From assembly GCA_019636535.1 (NCBI GenBank), contig JAHBXK010000017.1:1-64000 (forward strand): a stretch of 64,000 nucleotides of DNA, given 5' to 3'. The notes beneath the pieces are model-generated. The model had not been told where the DNA came from, searched no databases, and was given only the letters and a program-made list of their open reading frames with translations. Each line of letters starts with the position of its first letter. Position 1 is the stretch's first letter. This DNA comes from Phycisphaeraceae bacterium (lineage in GTDB: Bacteria > Planctomycetota > Phycisphaerae > Phycisphaerales > UBA1924). Positions 43,844 through 52,170 of the stretch are shown in pieces. The position numbers were made by a program, and so were the translations under genes.

Positions 43844-44461
43844 TCATCCGCCCGTAACGTCTGTGACAATCGGATCGCCGGAATCACCCCCCGAACCGGC
43901 GGGATCTTCGCCCTGCGATCGCACCACGCGGACCCGCCCCGTGAAGGCGTCCACCTGGATCCGGAACGTCTGCTGCATCCCGATGATCGTCACCGTACCG
44001 CCGGCGCTCGCCGCGTTCGAGCCCGCGTCCACCACCGGACCGCCCAGCGCATCGAACATCAGCACGTTGTCGCCGTCGAAGCCGGCCTGCGTCATCCGCG
44101 AGTCACCGAAGCGCGCGTCGCTCAGATTCACCTCGTACCGCCCGGACCGCTTCGTCGGGTCGTACAGCACGTTGTTCTGCACGTCGATCACGTTGCCCGG
44201 CACCGCCACCAGCGTGTACCGGTTGTTCGCCACGTCGAACACCATCGCCCGGCGCTCCTGGAACGCCACCGCGTCGCTCTGGATGAACGTGATGTCGCTC
44301 ACCACCATCCGCACCGCGCCCTGCACGCGCAGAATCCCAGTCTCACCCATCGCCGGAATGATCATCGCGCCGGCCAGGCCCAGCACCACGATCACGCACA
44401 GCAACTCCAGCAGCGTGAAGCCGCTACGGACGCGAACGGTCGACTTCTGACTGCGGAACAT
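43844..44461 (-). CDS. GspH-like pseudopilin
   Basis: The 205-residue product begins MFRSQKSTVRVRSGFTLLEL, a prepilin leader with Gly before the processing site and Phe+1/Glu+5, then a hydrophobic helix (about 15-35). The C-terminal domain has the beta-rich look of GspH/FimT minor pseudopilins (FIQSDAVAFQERRAMVFDVANNR). It should be processed by a prepilin peptidase, which is not in the window. GGGAG seven bases upstream supports the ATG at 44461. It lies in the middle of the secretin/pilin cluster. Confidence 0.88.
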   Translation of the reverse strand: MFRSQKSTVRVRSGFTLLELLCVIVVLGLAGAMIIPAMGETGILRVQGAVRMVVSDITFIQSDAVAFQERRAMVFDVANNRYTLVAVPGNVIDVQNNVLYDPTKRSGRYEVNLSDARFGDSRMTQAGFDGDNVLMFDALGGPVVDAGSNAASAGGTVTIIGMQQTFRIQVDAFTGRVRVVRSQGEDPAGSGGDSGDPIVTDVTGG

Positions 44462-44535
44462 CGGCTCGCTCCCGGAACGCAAGGGCGGCCCCTCGCCTGC
44501 ACGCCATGTCGGCGCGCCCACGCCTCGCACAACAC

Positions 44536-44871
44536 TCAGTTCGGCGGCTGCTGCGGGGGCAGCGTGATCGGAGGCATCTCCTTCACGCGAACCTCGAGCG
44601 GCTGATTCAACCTCGACTCGAGCCGTGCAAGACGCTGGTTCATGTCGCGCATTTGCTCGATCATCAGCCTGCGCTGCTCACCCGCGTTGAAGGGCGTCGT
44701 CGTCAGCGGCTCGCCGCGAGGCTCGTTGCGCGGCTGCGCACCGACGCTCGACGATGACGAACTCAGGCCCGCGTGACCGACCGCAAGCACCACCGCGCCG
44801 AGCGCGGCGAACGGAATCAGGCGGTCGATCATCCGGCGGGTGTGTCCGCCGCTCACTCGCGAAAGACTCAT
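44536..44871 (-). CDS. Small membrane protein with coiled coil in the pilus cluster
   Basis: The 111-residue product has a single membrane helix (about 16-36), a Ser run, and a short amphipathic coil (about 64-90, EQRRLMIEQMRDMNQRLARL), ending with a Pro/Gln tail. GGAG six bases upstream supports the ATG at 44871. It lies between GspG-type and GspH-type genes on the same strand. I recognise no family; a bitopic scaffold role in the same machine is inferred. Confidence 0.72.
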   Translation of the reverse strand: MSLSRVSGGHTRRMIDRLIPFAALGAVVLAVGHAGLSSSSSSVGAQPRNEPRGEPLTTTPFNAGEQRRLMIEQMRDMNQRLARLESRLNQPLEVRVKEMPPITLPPQQPPN

Positions 44872-44967
44872 GGGATGCTCCGGGGTTTGCCTCCGAGGGC
44901 TCCTCATGTCTTCGGCCCGATCGCGGCACGACTGCGGCACGCGTCCGGAATAACCGTCCCGCGGACC

Positions 44968-45411
44968 TCAGGGCTTCGGGATCGGGCGGTCGTTGACATC
45001 GAAACCGGACGCGTACAGATCGCCCGTCAGCGGATCGAAGATCCACCCCTGTTCGTCCGTCCACGAACCGTCGGGCTCGTACCCCTCGATCAGCACCACG
45101 CGACGCGAGTTCGGACCGCCCACCCACGCATTGATCGGCGCCGACAGCAGGTAGTCCCCGCTCAGGCCCACGAGCGGCCCCCACGCCTCCGCGGGATCGT
45201 CCGAATCCGTGATCGGCGGGATCAGGCCGTTGTTCCTCGTCTGCCACACTCCGATCGCCTTCCTCATCTTCTGAAGGTCGGTGTACGTCGCGTTCGCGGC
45301 GGCCTCCTGCGTAGCGCTGCTGAACTGCGGGATCACTAGCGCCGCCAGAATCCCGAGAATCACCACCACGATCAGAATCTCGACCAGCGTGAATGCGCGA
45401 CGAACTTTCAT
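44968..45411 (-). CDS. GspG-type major pseudopilin (copy 2)
   Basis: The 147-residue product has a six-residue prepilin leader and a classical helix RAFTLVEILIVVVILGILAA. A globular domain follows with VGGPNSRRVVL and the end motif GWIFDPLTGDLYASGFDVND. This domain is shared with the C-terminus of the secretin in the same cluster. GGAGAG stands before the ATG at 45411. It follows the first GspG-type gene after a strong 12-bp hairpin. Confidence 0.92.
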   Translation of the reverse strand: MKVRRAFTLVEILIVVVILGILAALVIPQFSSATQEAAANATYTDLQKMRKAIGVWQTRNNGLIPPITDSDDPAEAWGPLVGLSGDYLLSAPINAWVGGPNSRRVVLIEGYEPDGSWTDEQGWIFDPLTGDLYASGFDVNDRPIPKP

Positions 45412-45505
45412 GACTCACTCTCCGCTTGCCCGGGCGGCGATCCGCTCACCCGATTCCCGTTACACCTCACGATCCCGAACGCCTACGCGCTGTGCTCGGT
45501 CGAAT

Positions 45506-45535
45506 CCGGCCGGCCCGCGTCAACGGGCCGGCCGG
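45506..45535 (-). repeat. Perfect 12-bp hairpin between the two GspG-type genes
   Basis: CCGGCCGGCCCG (45506-45517) pairs perfectly with CGGGCCGGCCGG (45524-45535) around a 6-base loop. It lies 25 bp after the stop of the first pilin gene. No T run follows on the minus strand, so it may act as an attenuator or mRNA 3'-end stabiliser that raises the yield of the first pilin rather than a full terminator. Confidence 0.75.
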
Positions 45536-45560
45536 CTTGGTGATTCACGTCAGAACCAGA

Positions 45561-46058
45561 TTACTGGTTCGTGACCCAGGTGCCAGCGTCTTCATCGAAC
45601 CCGGCGGCGGCGATCTCACCGCTCGTCGAGTTGTAGAACCAACCCGGGCCGTCCGGATCGGCGGCGGCGGCCGCCGCGTCCGTACGCGGATTCGCCGATT
45701 CGGCGACCTCGTTGCGGCCGTTGCGCGGATTCACAGGACGATTCCGCGTGTACGGCTGCTGCGCCCGGCCGAGGCTGTTGTCGTCGCCCAGACCGAACGT
45801 GTTGCCCGTGCCGGCCAGCAGATCGTCGAACGAACCGTCCTGGTCGCCCGCGATCGCCGGAACGTCCCCGTTGTTGCGGACGCGGAACAGCTCGATCTGG
45901 TTCCGAAGCGTCTGCAACTGGGTCTGAATGTTGCCCGTCTGCGCTTCCTGGCTGGCGTTCGTGAACTGCGGGATCACGATCGCGGCCAGAATGCCCAGGA
46001 TCACAACCACGATCAGAATTTCAACCAGCGTAAAGGCCTTCGACACTCGAGTACGCAT
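45561..46058 (-). CDS. GspG-type major pseudopilin (copy 1)
   Basis: The 165-residue product begins with a short prepilin leader and the helix KAFTLVEILIVVVILGILAA. Its globular domain ends DGPGWFYNSTSGEIAAAGFD, again the GW(F/I) motif. It has an Ala/Asp insertion (about 118-130) and Gly/Asn-rich loops not seen in copy 2. AAGGAG eight bases upstream confirms the ATG at 46058. It is the first gene of the cluster and is followed by a hairpin, suggesting that it is the most abundant pilin. Confidence 0.92.
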   Translation of the reverse strand: MRTRVSKAFTLVEILIVVVILGILAAIVIPQFTNASQEAQTGNIQTQLQTLRNQIELFRVRNNGDVPAIAGDQDGSFDDLLAGTGNTFGLGDDNSLGRAQQPYTRNRPVNPRNGRNEVAESANPRTDAAAAAADPDGPGWFYNSTSGEIAAAGFDEDAGTWVTNQ

Positions 46059-46379
46059 GCAGGAGTCTCCTTTCACACACCGTCCAACACCCGGCGGGAC
46101 ACACTCCGACGGGCCGTGACACGCTTGCCTGGACCACCTGGTCGGGGGTGTTCCACGTGGAACACCCCGGAACTGGTGGCGAGCGAATCGGTCATCGGAT
46201 GTCGGTTGCGCGTGTTTGCGTCCACAGGGGGATTGACTTTTGACTTCCGCGTTCGCGGCGGATCGATCGGATCAAGGTGCACAGATTCGCGCGGTTACGG
46301 GGCGAACGGCGTGTTATCCGGGCGGGGCGTACGGTTCGCGGCCTGATTCGGCGGGGGGATTGAGACGGAGCCAAGTGAG
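46059..46379. other. Divergent intergenic region with parS
   Basis: The 321 bp between the pilin cluster and the tRNA-binding protein gene hold the parS palindrome (46145-46168). I see no gene here and no clear housekeeping promoter, although both divergent promoters should lie here. Confidence 0.6.
46145..46168. promoter_or_regulatory. parS: parS-like centromere site
   Basis: A perfect 24-bp palindrome has as its 16-bp core (46149-46164) TGTTCCACGTGGAACA. This matches the ParB-binding consensus TGTTNCACGTGNAACA exactly. I see no second copy in the window and no parA/parB. In other bacteria such sites lie mostly near the replication origin. Confidence 0.88.
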
Positions 46380-46805
46380 ATGTCCGACGCGACTGCCGTA
46401 ACTCCCGCAACCGCCGCCGGTGCGCCGAGCCCGAGTTCGTTCAAGCCGGAGGTGACGTTCGAGGACTTCGCGAAGATCGACTTCCGGATCGCGAGGGTGG
46501 TCTCGGCGGAGAACCACCCGAATGCGGACAAACTGCTCAAGTTGCAGGTTGACGATGGTTCCGGGACGCTGCGGCAGATCTGCTCGGGGATTCGCGAGGA
46601 CTACACGGCGGAGCAGATGGTGGGGAAGCACATCGTGATCGTGGCGAACCTTGCGCCGAGGAAGATCCGGGGTGAGGAATCGCGCGGGATGCTGCTGGCG
46701 GCGAGCGAGATGCCCAAGGACGCCGCTGCCGCGACGGGCGAGAAGCGGTCGGTGATCCTGCTTCAGCCTGAGAAGCCGCTGGCGCCCGGCTCGCTCGTGT
46801 CGTGA
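46380..46805 (+). CDS. tRNA-binding (CsaA/MetG C-terminal-like) protein
   Basis: The 141-residue product is a stand-alone tRNA-binding OB-fold domain. Landmarks are FAKIDFRIARVVSAENHPNADKLLKLQVDDG, RQICSGIREDY, and NLAPRKIRGEESRGMLLAAS, the pattern found at the C-terminus of methionyl-tRNA synthetase and in CsaA. Free-standing versions assist aminoacylation or act as chaperones. The ATG at 46380 is preceded by a weak ACGGAG. It faces the photolyase gene 20 bp downstream. Confidence 0.92.
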   Translation: MSDATAVTPATAAGAPSPSSFKPEVTFEDFAKIDFRIARVVSAENHPNADKLLKLQVDDGSGTLRQICSGIREDYTAEQMVGKHIVIVANLAPRKIRGEESRGMLLAASEMPKDAAAATGEKRSVILLQPEKPLAPGSLVS

Positions 46806-46825
46806 CGCGGTCGCGCGGAACGTCA

Positions 46826-48277
46826 CTACAACGATTGAAAGACCTTCATAACGCGGTCGCGCGCCTTGGCGTGGTCGGCGATCGGCTCGGGGTAGTCGAT
46901 CGTGCCGCGAAGGAGGGCGGGGAGGTCGCTCGGGTCGTGGATGGGGCCTTTCTCACCGCCGTCGAGGTCGGCGAGTTCGGGGACGTAGGTGCGGATGTAC
47001 GCGCCGTCGGGATCGAATCTGCGGGACTGGGAGACGGGGTTGAAGATGCGGAAGTAAGGCGCGGCGTCGGTGCCGGTGGAGGCAGACCACTGCCAGCCGC
47101 CGTTGTTCGAGGCGAGGTCTCCGTCGATGAGGTGGCGCATGAAGTGCCGCTCGCCCCAGCGCCAGTCGATGAAGAGGTCCTTGGTGAGGTACATGGCGGT
47201 GATCATGCGGACGCGGTTGTGCATCCAGCCGGTTTGGAGCAACTGCCTCATGCCAGCGTCGACGATGGGAACGCCGGTGCGGCCCACCGTCCATGCCTCG
47301 AACGCGCGCTGGTCGTTGTTCCAGAGGATGCGTTCGGTGTCGGGCTTGAAGGCGCGGTGCATGCAGACGCGCGGGAAGCCGACGAGGATGTGCTTGTAGA
47401 AGTCGCGCCAGACGAGTTCGCTGATCCAGTGATTCGGCCCCTCATGGCCGGCCTTCTTGCTTTCGAGGAGGTCGCCGTTGGCTTCTACCGCCGGGGCGAG
47501 GCACTGCCTGGGGGAGATCGCGCCGACGGCGAGGTAGGGTGAGAGTGTGCTGGTGGCCTCGAGGGCCGGGAAATCGCGGCGGTCCTTGTAGCGAGTGATT
47601 GACTTGGCGATGAAAGCGTCGAGGCGCTTCGAGGCCGCACGCTCGCCGGCGGGCCAGAGGTCGTCGGGCACGTCGGTCTCGAACCCAGAGACCGTGTCGG
47701 GGACTGGGTCGGAACGGACACCGGTTTGCGGCTGCTTGCGCGGACGCTGGAGGACCGCGGCGGAACCGGATGGGAAGCCGTCTTCGAGGAGCGCCTTGTA
47801 GTACGCACGCTTGAAGGGCGAGAAGACGGTGTAGTACCTGCCCTCGGCGGTGGAGACGGAGCCGGGCGGGAGGAGCACCTGATCGTGGTAGCGATGGAAG
47901 GTGACGGCGCCGCTGGCAAGGCGTGCCTGCACGGCGTCGTCGCGCCGGCGCTCGTTGATCTCGTACTCGGCGTTGGTGTGGACGCTGGTGCAGTTGACTT
48001 CGCGGCAGAGGCGTGCGACGGCTTCGGGTGCATCGGCGAAGCGATCGGCGCGGACGATGCGAAGGGGGATGTTCAGGGCGGCGAGATCGGCGGAGAGTTC
48101 GCGCAGCGTTCGGAGGATGAAGCGGATCTTGACACCAGCCCAGTCGTGCTCGCGCCACTGGGTGGGGGTGATGAGGAACGCGGCGATGACGCCGTCGTCG
48201 GAGGCTTTACAGGCCGCACGCAGGGCCTTGTTGTCGGCGGTTCGGAGGTCGGAACGGAACCACATGAGTGCGGGCAT
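46826..48277 (-). CDS. phrB: Deoxyribodipyrimidine photolyase (class I CPD)
   Basis: The enzyme reverses cyclobutane pyrimidine dimers using blue light. The 483-residue product has the N-terminal antenna domain (WFRSDLRTADNKAL) and a helical FAD domain with WRDFYKHILVGFPRVC, TGVPIVDAGMRQL, TGWMHNRVRMI, and NNGGWQWSASTGTDAAPYFRIFNP. These match the class I (E. coli type) photolyase signature closely. A second ATG four codons on is possible. It is independent of the FeS-type protein at 24-26 kb. Confidence 0.96.
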   Translation of the reverse strand: MPALMWFRSDLRTADNKALRAACKASDDGVIAAFLITPTQWREHDWAGVKIRFILRTLRELSADLAALNIPLRIVRADRFADAPEAVARLCREVNCTSVHTNAEYEINERRRDDAVQARLASGAVTFHRYHDQVLLPPGSVSTAEGRYYTVFSPFKRAYYKALLEDGFPSGSAAVLQRPRKQPQTGVRSDPVPDTVSGFETDVPDDLWPAGERAASKRLDAFIAKSITRYKDRRDFPALEATSTLSPYLAVGAISPRQCLAPAVEANGDLLESKKAGHEGPNHWISELVWRDFYKHILVGFPRVCMHRAFKPDTERILWNNDQRAFEAWTVGRTGVPIVDAGMRQLLQTGWMHNRVRMITAMYLTKDLFIDWRWGERHFMRHLIDGDLASNNGGWQWSASTGTDAAPYFRIFNPVSQSRRFDPDGAYIRTYVPELADLDGGEKGPIHDPSDLPALLRGTIDYPEPIADHAKARDRVMKVFQSL

Positions 48278-48385
48278 CGAGCGCTCCGAACGAAGAAGGG
48301 GAAGTGTTGGAGCGCGCAGGTTCGCTCCGGCAGCATGAGGATTCGATGGCGAAGCCCGGTCCGATTCCGAGGCCTGTCGGGAAGG

Positions 48386-49300
48386 TCAGGGGCCGATCGA
48401 CCGGCCGTCACGCAGGCGGCGGACGGACCCGGAGCCCTCGCGCCAGCGCCAGGCAGCGCGGAGGGCGTCGTAGAGCATCCTCGGCGCATCGCGGGCGATC
48501 TTGAGGGTGGACTGGGTTGGGTTCTGCCAGTCGACGGGTACTTCGCGGATCCGCGCACCCAGCCGCTGGGCGATGAGGAGGATTTCAACGTCGAATGCGA
48601 AGCGATCGACCGTCTGCGCAGCGAAGATCCGGCGTGCGATCGAGATTCGGAAGGCCTTGAACCCGCACTGGGTGTCGCCGAGGCGCGGGAGACAGAGGAC
48701 GCGGACGACGTAGGGAAAGGTCCGGCCGAGGATCTGTCTCAGCGGGTGCTGGCGCGTGACGATGCGGGACTGTGGGGCTCGGCGGGTGCCGATGATGACG
48801 TCCGCGCTGACGGCGTGTTGCGCGAAGCGTTCGAGGTGGTGGATGGGCGTGGAGTTGTCGGCGTCCAAGAAGAGGACCCACCCCCCCAACCACCCCCCTG
48901 CCGCTGGACCGGCGGGCTCGCCGTGAGCGCCCGAGTCGCGAGGCGCGTCCGGCCGGGAGGATGCTGGTGAGCCGTGTTGAGCGCCATCGGAAAGGGCGGC
49001 GATGACGGCGTTCATGCCGATGCGGACGGCGTGGCCCTTGCCGCGATTCTGACCGAGCCGGATCAGGCCGACGGGCCTGCCGAATCGACGGACGCGTTCG
49101 GCGGTGTGGTCGGTGCTGCCGTCGTCGACGACGAGCACTTCCGCCTTGATTCCGGCATGGTCGAGCCAGGCGAAGACGTCGGCGAGGGTCTCGGCGATGA
49201 ATCGTTCGGCGTTGTAGGCCGGGATGACGACGCCGATTGGAGCGAACAGCCGTGCGTCGGGCGTCTCGGCGCTGGGCTGTTCGGCATTCGGGTCGGTCAT
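48386..49300 (-). CDS. Family 2 glycosyltransferase (dolichyl-phosphate glucosyl/mannosyltransferase-like)
   Basis: The 304-residue product has the GT-A fold: VVIPAYNAERFIAETLADVF, VLVVDDGSTDHTAERV, NRGKGHAVRIGM, VLFLDADNSTP (the DxD metal site) and GDTQCGFKAFR. It resembles the ALG5/DPM1-type enzymes that load a lipid-phosphate carrier. A Gly/Pro/Ser insert (about 110-140) is unusual. The ATG at 49300 starts about ten residues before the core. It diverges from the TMTC-like gene with 93 bp between; a lipid-linked sugar made here could feed that protein. Confidence 0.9.
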   Translation of the reverse strand: MTDPNAEQPSAETPDARLFAPIGVVIPAYNAERFIAETLADVFAWLDHAGIKAEVLVVDDGSTDHTAERVRRFGRPVGLIRLGQNRGKGHAVRIGMNAVIAALSDGAQHGSPASSRPDAPRDSGAHGEPAGPAAGGWLGGWVLFLDADNSTPIHHLERFAQHAVSADVIIGTRRAPQSRIVTRQHPLRQILGRTFPYVVRVLCLPRLGDTQCGFKAFRISIARRIFAAQTVDRFAFDVEILLIAQRLGARIREVPVDWQNPTQSTLKIARDAPRMLYDALRAAWRWREGSGSVRRLRDGRSIGP

Positions 49301-49393
49301 GGGCGGGGTCCGGGTTCGGATGGTAATCTCTCTGCGGGAGAACCGCCCGCAACGACGGGCGGATGAGGGGGTGGGACCGGAGCGGATCAGACG

Positions 49394-51598
49394 ATGGCGA
49401 AGCAGCCGCCTCAGACCAAACCGATCGATGCTTCGAGGGATCGATCGGGCGGGCCATTCGCTCGGCCGGGTGTGCGGTGGGGTGTGTTCGACGCGCTGGC
49501 GATCGCGGCGGTGATGCTGATCGGCTTCGGCGTCTTTCTCAACGCCTTCGACGGGGAGTTTGTGTACGACGATGAGGAGCAGATCGTCAACAACCGCTTG
49601 GTCACGACGCCGGGGATGGTCCGGCGGGCGTTGACCTCGGACGTGTGGGCCTTCAAGACGGCGATGGTGGGTGCTGACGGACAGGCGGGCACGGAGCGTG
49701 AACCGGCCGGGAGCAACTACTACCGGCCGGCGTTCGTCGGGCTGTTGATCGTTCAACACCGGCTGTTCGGGCTCGAATCGACACGGCCGTGGCACGCGAC
49801 CAACGCGCTGATGCACGCGTTGGTGTGCGGGATGGCGTACGTGTTGGCGCGTCGGCTGGGGTTGGGAGGGGCCGCGGCGGGCGCGGTGTCGCTGATCTTC
49901 GCCGTTCACCCGGCGCACGTGGAGACGGTGGCGTGGATTTCGGGGTCGCCGGACCTGCTGCTGTCGATCGGTGTGCTCGGATCGATGATCGGGTCGACGC
50001 GGCTGCGTGATGGCCTGGGCGGACGGGGCGCGTGGTGGGCGTGGCCCGCGGTGATCGCGGGGTACGCGCTGGCGGTGACGAGCAAGGAGATGGGGATTCT
50101 GGCGTGGATGCCTGTGTCGGCCTGCGCACTCGCGGGCTGGGATGGCGATCCGACTCGGCGTGCCTGGCACGGCAGGTCGATGGTTCGAGCGGCGAGCGTT
50201 GCCGTGCCGGGGGTGGTGCTGGCTGCGGTGTTCTGGATCATTCGAGGGCGGATCATCGGGGACGCCTGGCAAGCCGCGCCGGGCGCAGCGAACCTTGAGT
50301 CGATGATCCTGAGCATGCCGGCAATCGCGTTCTTCTATCTGCGGCAGGCGTTCTGGCCGTGGGAGGGCCTCGGGGCGCTGCACGCGGCGGGCGCGTGGAC
50401 GAGCACAGCGACCGCCATGCCGACCGGGGGTGTCGGGGCCGCCCATCCGCTGAGGGCGGTGACAAGTCAGACGGTGGGGTTCTGGAACTTCTGGTTGCCG
50501 CTGATGGTGTGCGTGGCGATGGGACTGGCGATGCTGTGGTCGGCGTGGCGGAGCCGGGCGGGGCTGATCGGGCTTGCGCTGTTCGGGGCGATGCTTGCGC
50601 CGGCCTTCAACATCCGCGTGTTTCCGGTGGAGCACATCGTGCGCGACCGGTATCTGTACCTGCCGCTGCTCGGGCTGCTGTTGATGATCGCGGGTCCGCT
50701 GGAGGCGTGCGTGCGGTCGCGTGGTGCGAGAGCGAGCAGGACGACAGGACAGACGGAGAGCGCACGCGGACTCGCCGGATTCGTCGGCTCGCCGGCGTTC
50801 GGGGCCGGGGTGTTGGCGCTGGTGGTTGTGGCGGCGGTGGGGATGGCGATCAAGACGGTTCGGTACAACGAGGTGTGGAAGACGGACCTGGGGCTGTGGG
50901 AGTCGGCGGTGAAGTCGGACCCGACCTCCGCGCACGCGTTTGCGCAGTGGGGCACGTATCTGTCGAGGAAAGATCGGCTTGAGGAGGCGCTGGAGGCTTT
51001 CAACCGCGCGGAACGGATTTCGTCGATGGTGCTGGTGCGGAACGGGCGGGCGGTTGTGTGTCTGAAACTGGGCGATGTCCGGACGCAGGCCGGGAAAACG
51101 GACGAAGCACGCGCGCTCTACACGATCGCGGAACGCGACGCGAGGTTGGCGTGGGAAGCGCTCGGCGGGGCGAAGGGGACTCCGGATTCGTCGCTGGCGG
51201 AGTCGTATGACCAACTGGGGACAGCGCTGGCGAGGCTGGGGCGGCTGCGGGAATCGGCGGCGGTGTTCGGCGAGGCGAGCGCGATCATGCCGTTCGTGCG
51301 TGCGAAGTTTGCGACCAAGCAGGGCGTGGCGCTGTACAAGATGAACGACTCGGCCGGGGCGCTGCGCGTGATGGAAGCGGCACGGGAAGCCGCGAAGACC
51401 GAACTGAACGCGGAGTCGAAACTGCTGTTGCACCGGCTCGGTGCGCTGTACGGCGAGATGCGCCGAGGGCGGGACGCGCTCGATACCTTCACCGAGTTCC
51501 TGGTGTACAGCCGGGACTGGCAGTCGCACGACGAGGTGCGCAACGCGCGCGAGCAGGTGCTCAAGATCTTCAGGGACAACAACCTGCCGATCCCGTGA
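49394..51598 (+). CDS. TMTC-like membrane glycosyltransferase with TPR domain
   Basis: The 734-residue product has about ten membrane helices (first at 33-51). An acidic pair follows in the first outer loop (FVYDDEEQIVNN, Asp59-Asp60), then NYYRPAFVGLLIVQHRLFG, WHATNALMHALVCGMAYVLARRL and AVHPAHVETVAWISGSPDLL. This pattern is known from eukaryotic TMTC O-mannosyltransferases and their bacterial relatives (GT-C fold). The C-terminal 220 residues are TPRs (YLSRKDRLEEALEAFNRAER). Such enzymes use lipid-linked sugars, and the divergent neighbour is a lipid-sugar-type GT2. Enzymatic activity is inferred. Confidence 0.82.
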   Translation: MAKQPPQTKPIDASRDRSGGPFARPGVRWGVFDALAIAAVMLIGFGVFLNAFDGEFVYDDEEQIVNNRLVTTPGMVRRALTSDVWAFKTAMVGADGQAGTEREPAGSNYYRPAFVGLLIVQHRLFGLESTRPWHATNALMHALVCGMAYVLARRLGLGGAAAGAVSLIFAVHPAHVETVAWISGSPDLLLSIGVLGSMIGSTRLRDGLGGRGAWWAWPAVIAGYALAVTSKEMGILAWMPVSACALAGWDGDPTRRAWHGRSMVRAASVAVPGVVLAAVFWIIRGRIIGDAWQAAPGAANLESMILSMPAIAFFYLRQAFWPWEGLGALHAAGAWTSTATAMPTGGVGAAHPLRAVTSQTVGFWNFWLPLMVCVAMGLAMLWSAWRSRAGLIGLALFGAMLAPAFNIRVFPVEHIVRDRYLYLPLLGLLLMIAGPLEACVRSRGARASRTTGQTESARGLAGFVGSPAFGAGVLALVVVAAVGMAIKTVRYNEVWKTDLGLWESAVKSDPTSAHAFAQWGTYLSRKDRLEEALEAFNRAERISSMVLVRNGRAVVCLKLGDVRTQAGKTDEARALYTIAERDARLAWEALGGAKGTPDSSLAESYDQLGTALARLGRLRESAAVFGEASAIMPFVRAKFATKQGVALYKMNDSAGALRVMEAAREAAKTELNAESKLLLHRLGALYGEMRRGRDALDTFTEFLVYSRDWQSHDEVRNAREQVLKIFRDNNLPIP

Positions 51599-51657
51599 GG
51601 CGCGGGCAGGAGGCGCGGCTGTGGATGGCGAGCGCAATCGCGTGCGGGGGGAGCGGA

Positions 51658-52170
51658 TCAGTCCGCGCCGCTGCGACCCTTGACGCGGTCGTACGCCCCG
51701 CGGGAGCGGAGTTCGTCGATCATTTCGAGGATGAGCAGGTTGGCCATGCCGACCGGGCCGTAGGTGCCGACGTCGACCGAGATTCGCGTGATGGTGGCCG
51801 TGCGACGCTGGATGACGACGACGAAGGACTGCTTGCGCTCGTCGTCGTAGACCAGTCGGATCCGACGGTCGGTCTCGTCGCCTTCTCCGGGCTCATCGAT
51901 GCGGAGTTGGAGGTTGAGACGGTCGGCGGCGATTCGGAGCGACTCCACGGCCTCGTGGAACTCGACGGGCTCGAAGGTGGTGAGTTTGCCCTGCGTGAAG
52001 ACGGTGGCGCCGGTCTGGGCGGCGGATGCGCCAGCGCTGATGGCCGCGGGCTCGAGGCCGGTGCAGGCGGGGAGAGCGAACGGTGCGACTGCGCACGCGG
52101 CCAATCCCGCGACGCACGCTGCGATCGTCGGGCCTGAGCCTGGGCGACGGATCGGATTCGAGCGATTCAT
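51658..52170 (-). CDS. Putative lipoprotein (DUF3568-like)
   Basis: The 170-residue product has an Arg-rich start, a hydrophobic segment and a lipobox-like LPAC (Cys36), so it is probably a lipoprotein. The following domain has ATVFTQGKLTTFEPVEFHEAVESLRIAA and RIRLVYDDERKQSFVVVIQRR, alternating strands like those of DUF3568-type envelope proteins; the assignment is by pattern. Its ATG overlaps the stop of the E2 gene upstream (ATGA), so it is translationally coupled to a metabolic enzyme, which is odd for a lipoprotein. Confidence 0.75.
   Translation of the reverse strand: MNRSNPIRRPGSGPTIAACVAGLAACAVAPFALPACTGLEPAAISAGASAAQTGATVFTQGKLTTFEPVEFHEAVESLRIAADRLNLQLRIDEPGEGDETDRRIRLVYDDERKQSFVVVIQRRTATITRISVDVGTYGPVGMANLLILEMIDELRSRGAYDRVKGRSGAD

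Noticed and set aside
40550-44605. A 1351-codon open frame on the plus strand across the secretin and pilin genes
   Set aside because: It is antisense to clear secretin and pseudopilin genes. Its translation is His/Arg/Gln-rich, as expected from the high-GC complement.
49394-51637. A long minus-strand frame continuous with the GT2 gene at 48386-49300
   Set aside because: Only its last 304 codons match a glycosyltransferase. The rest is antisense to the TMTC-like gene and has no family features.
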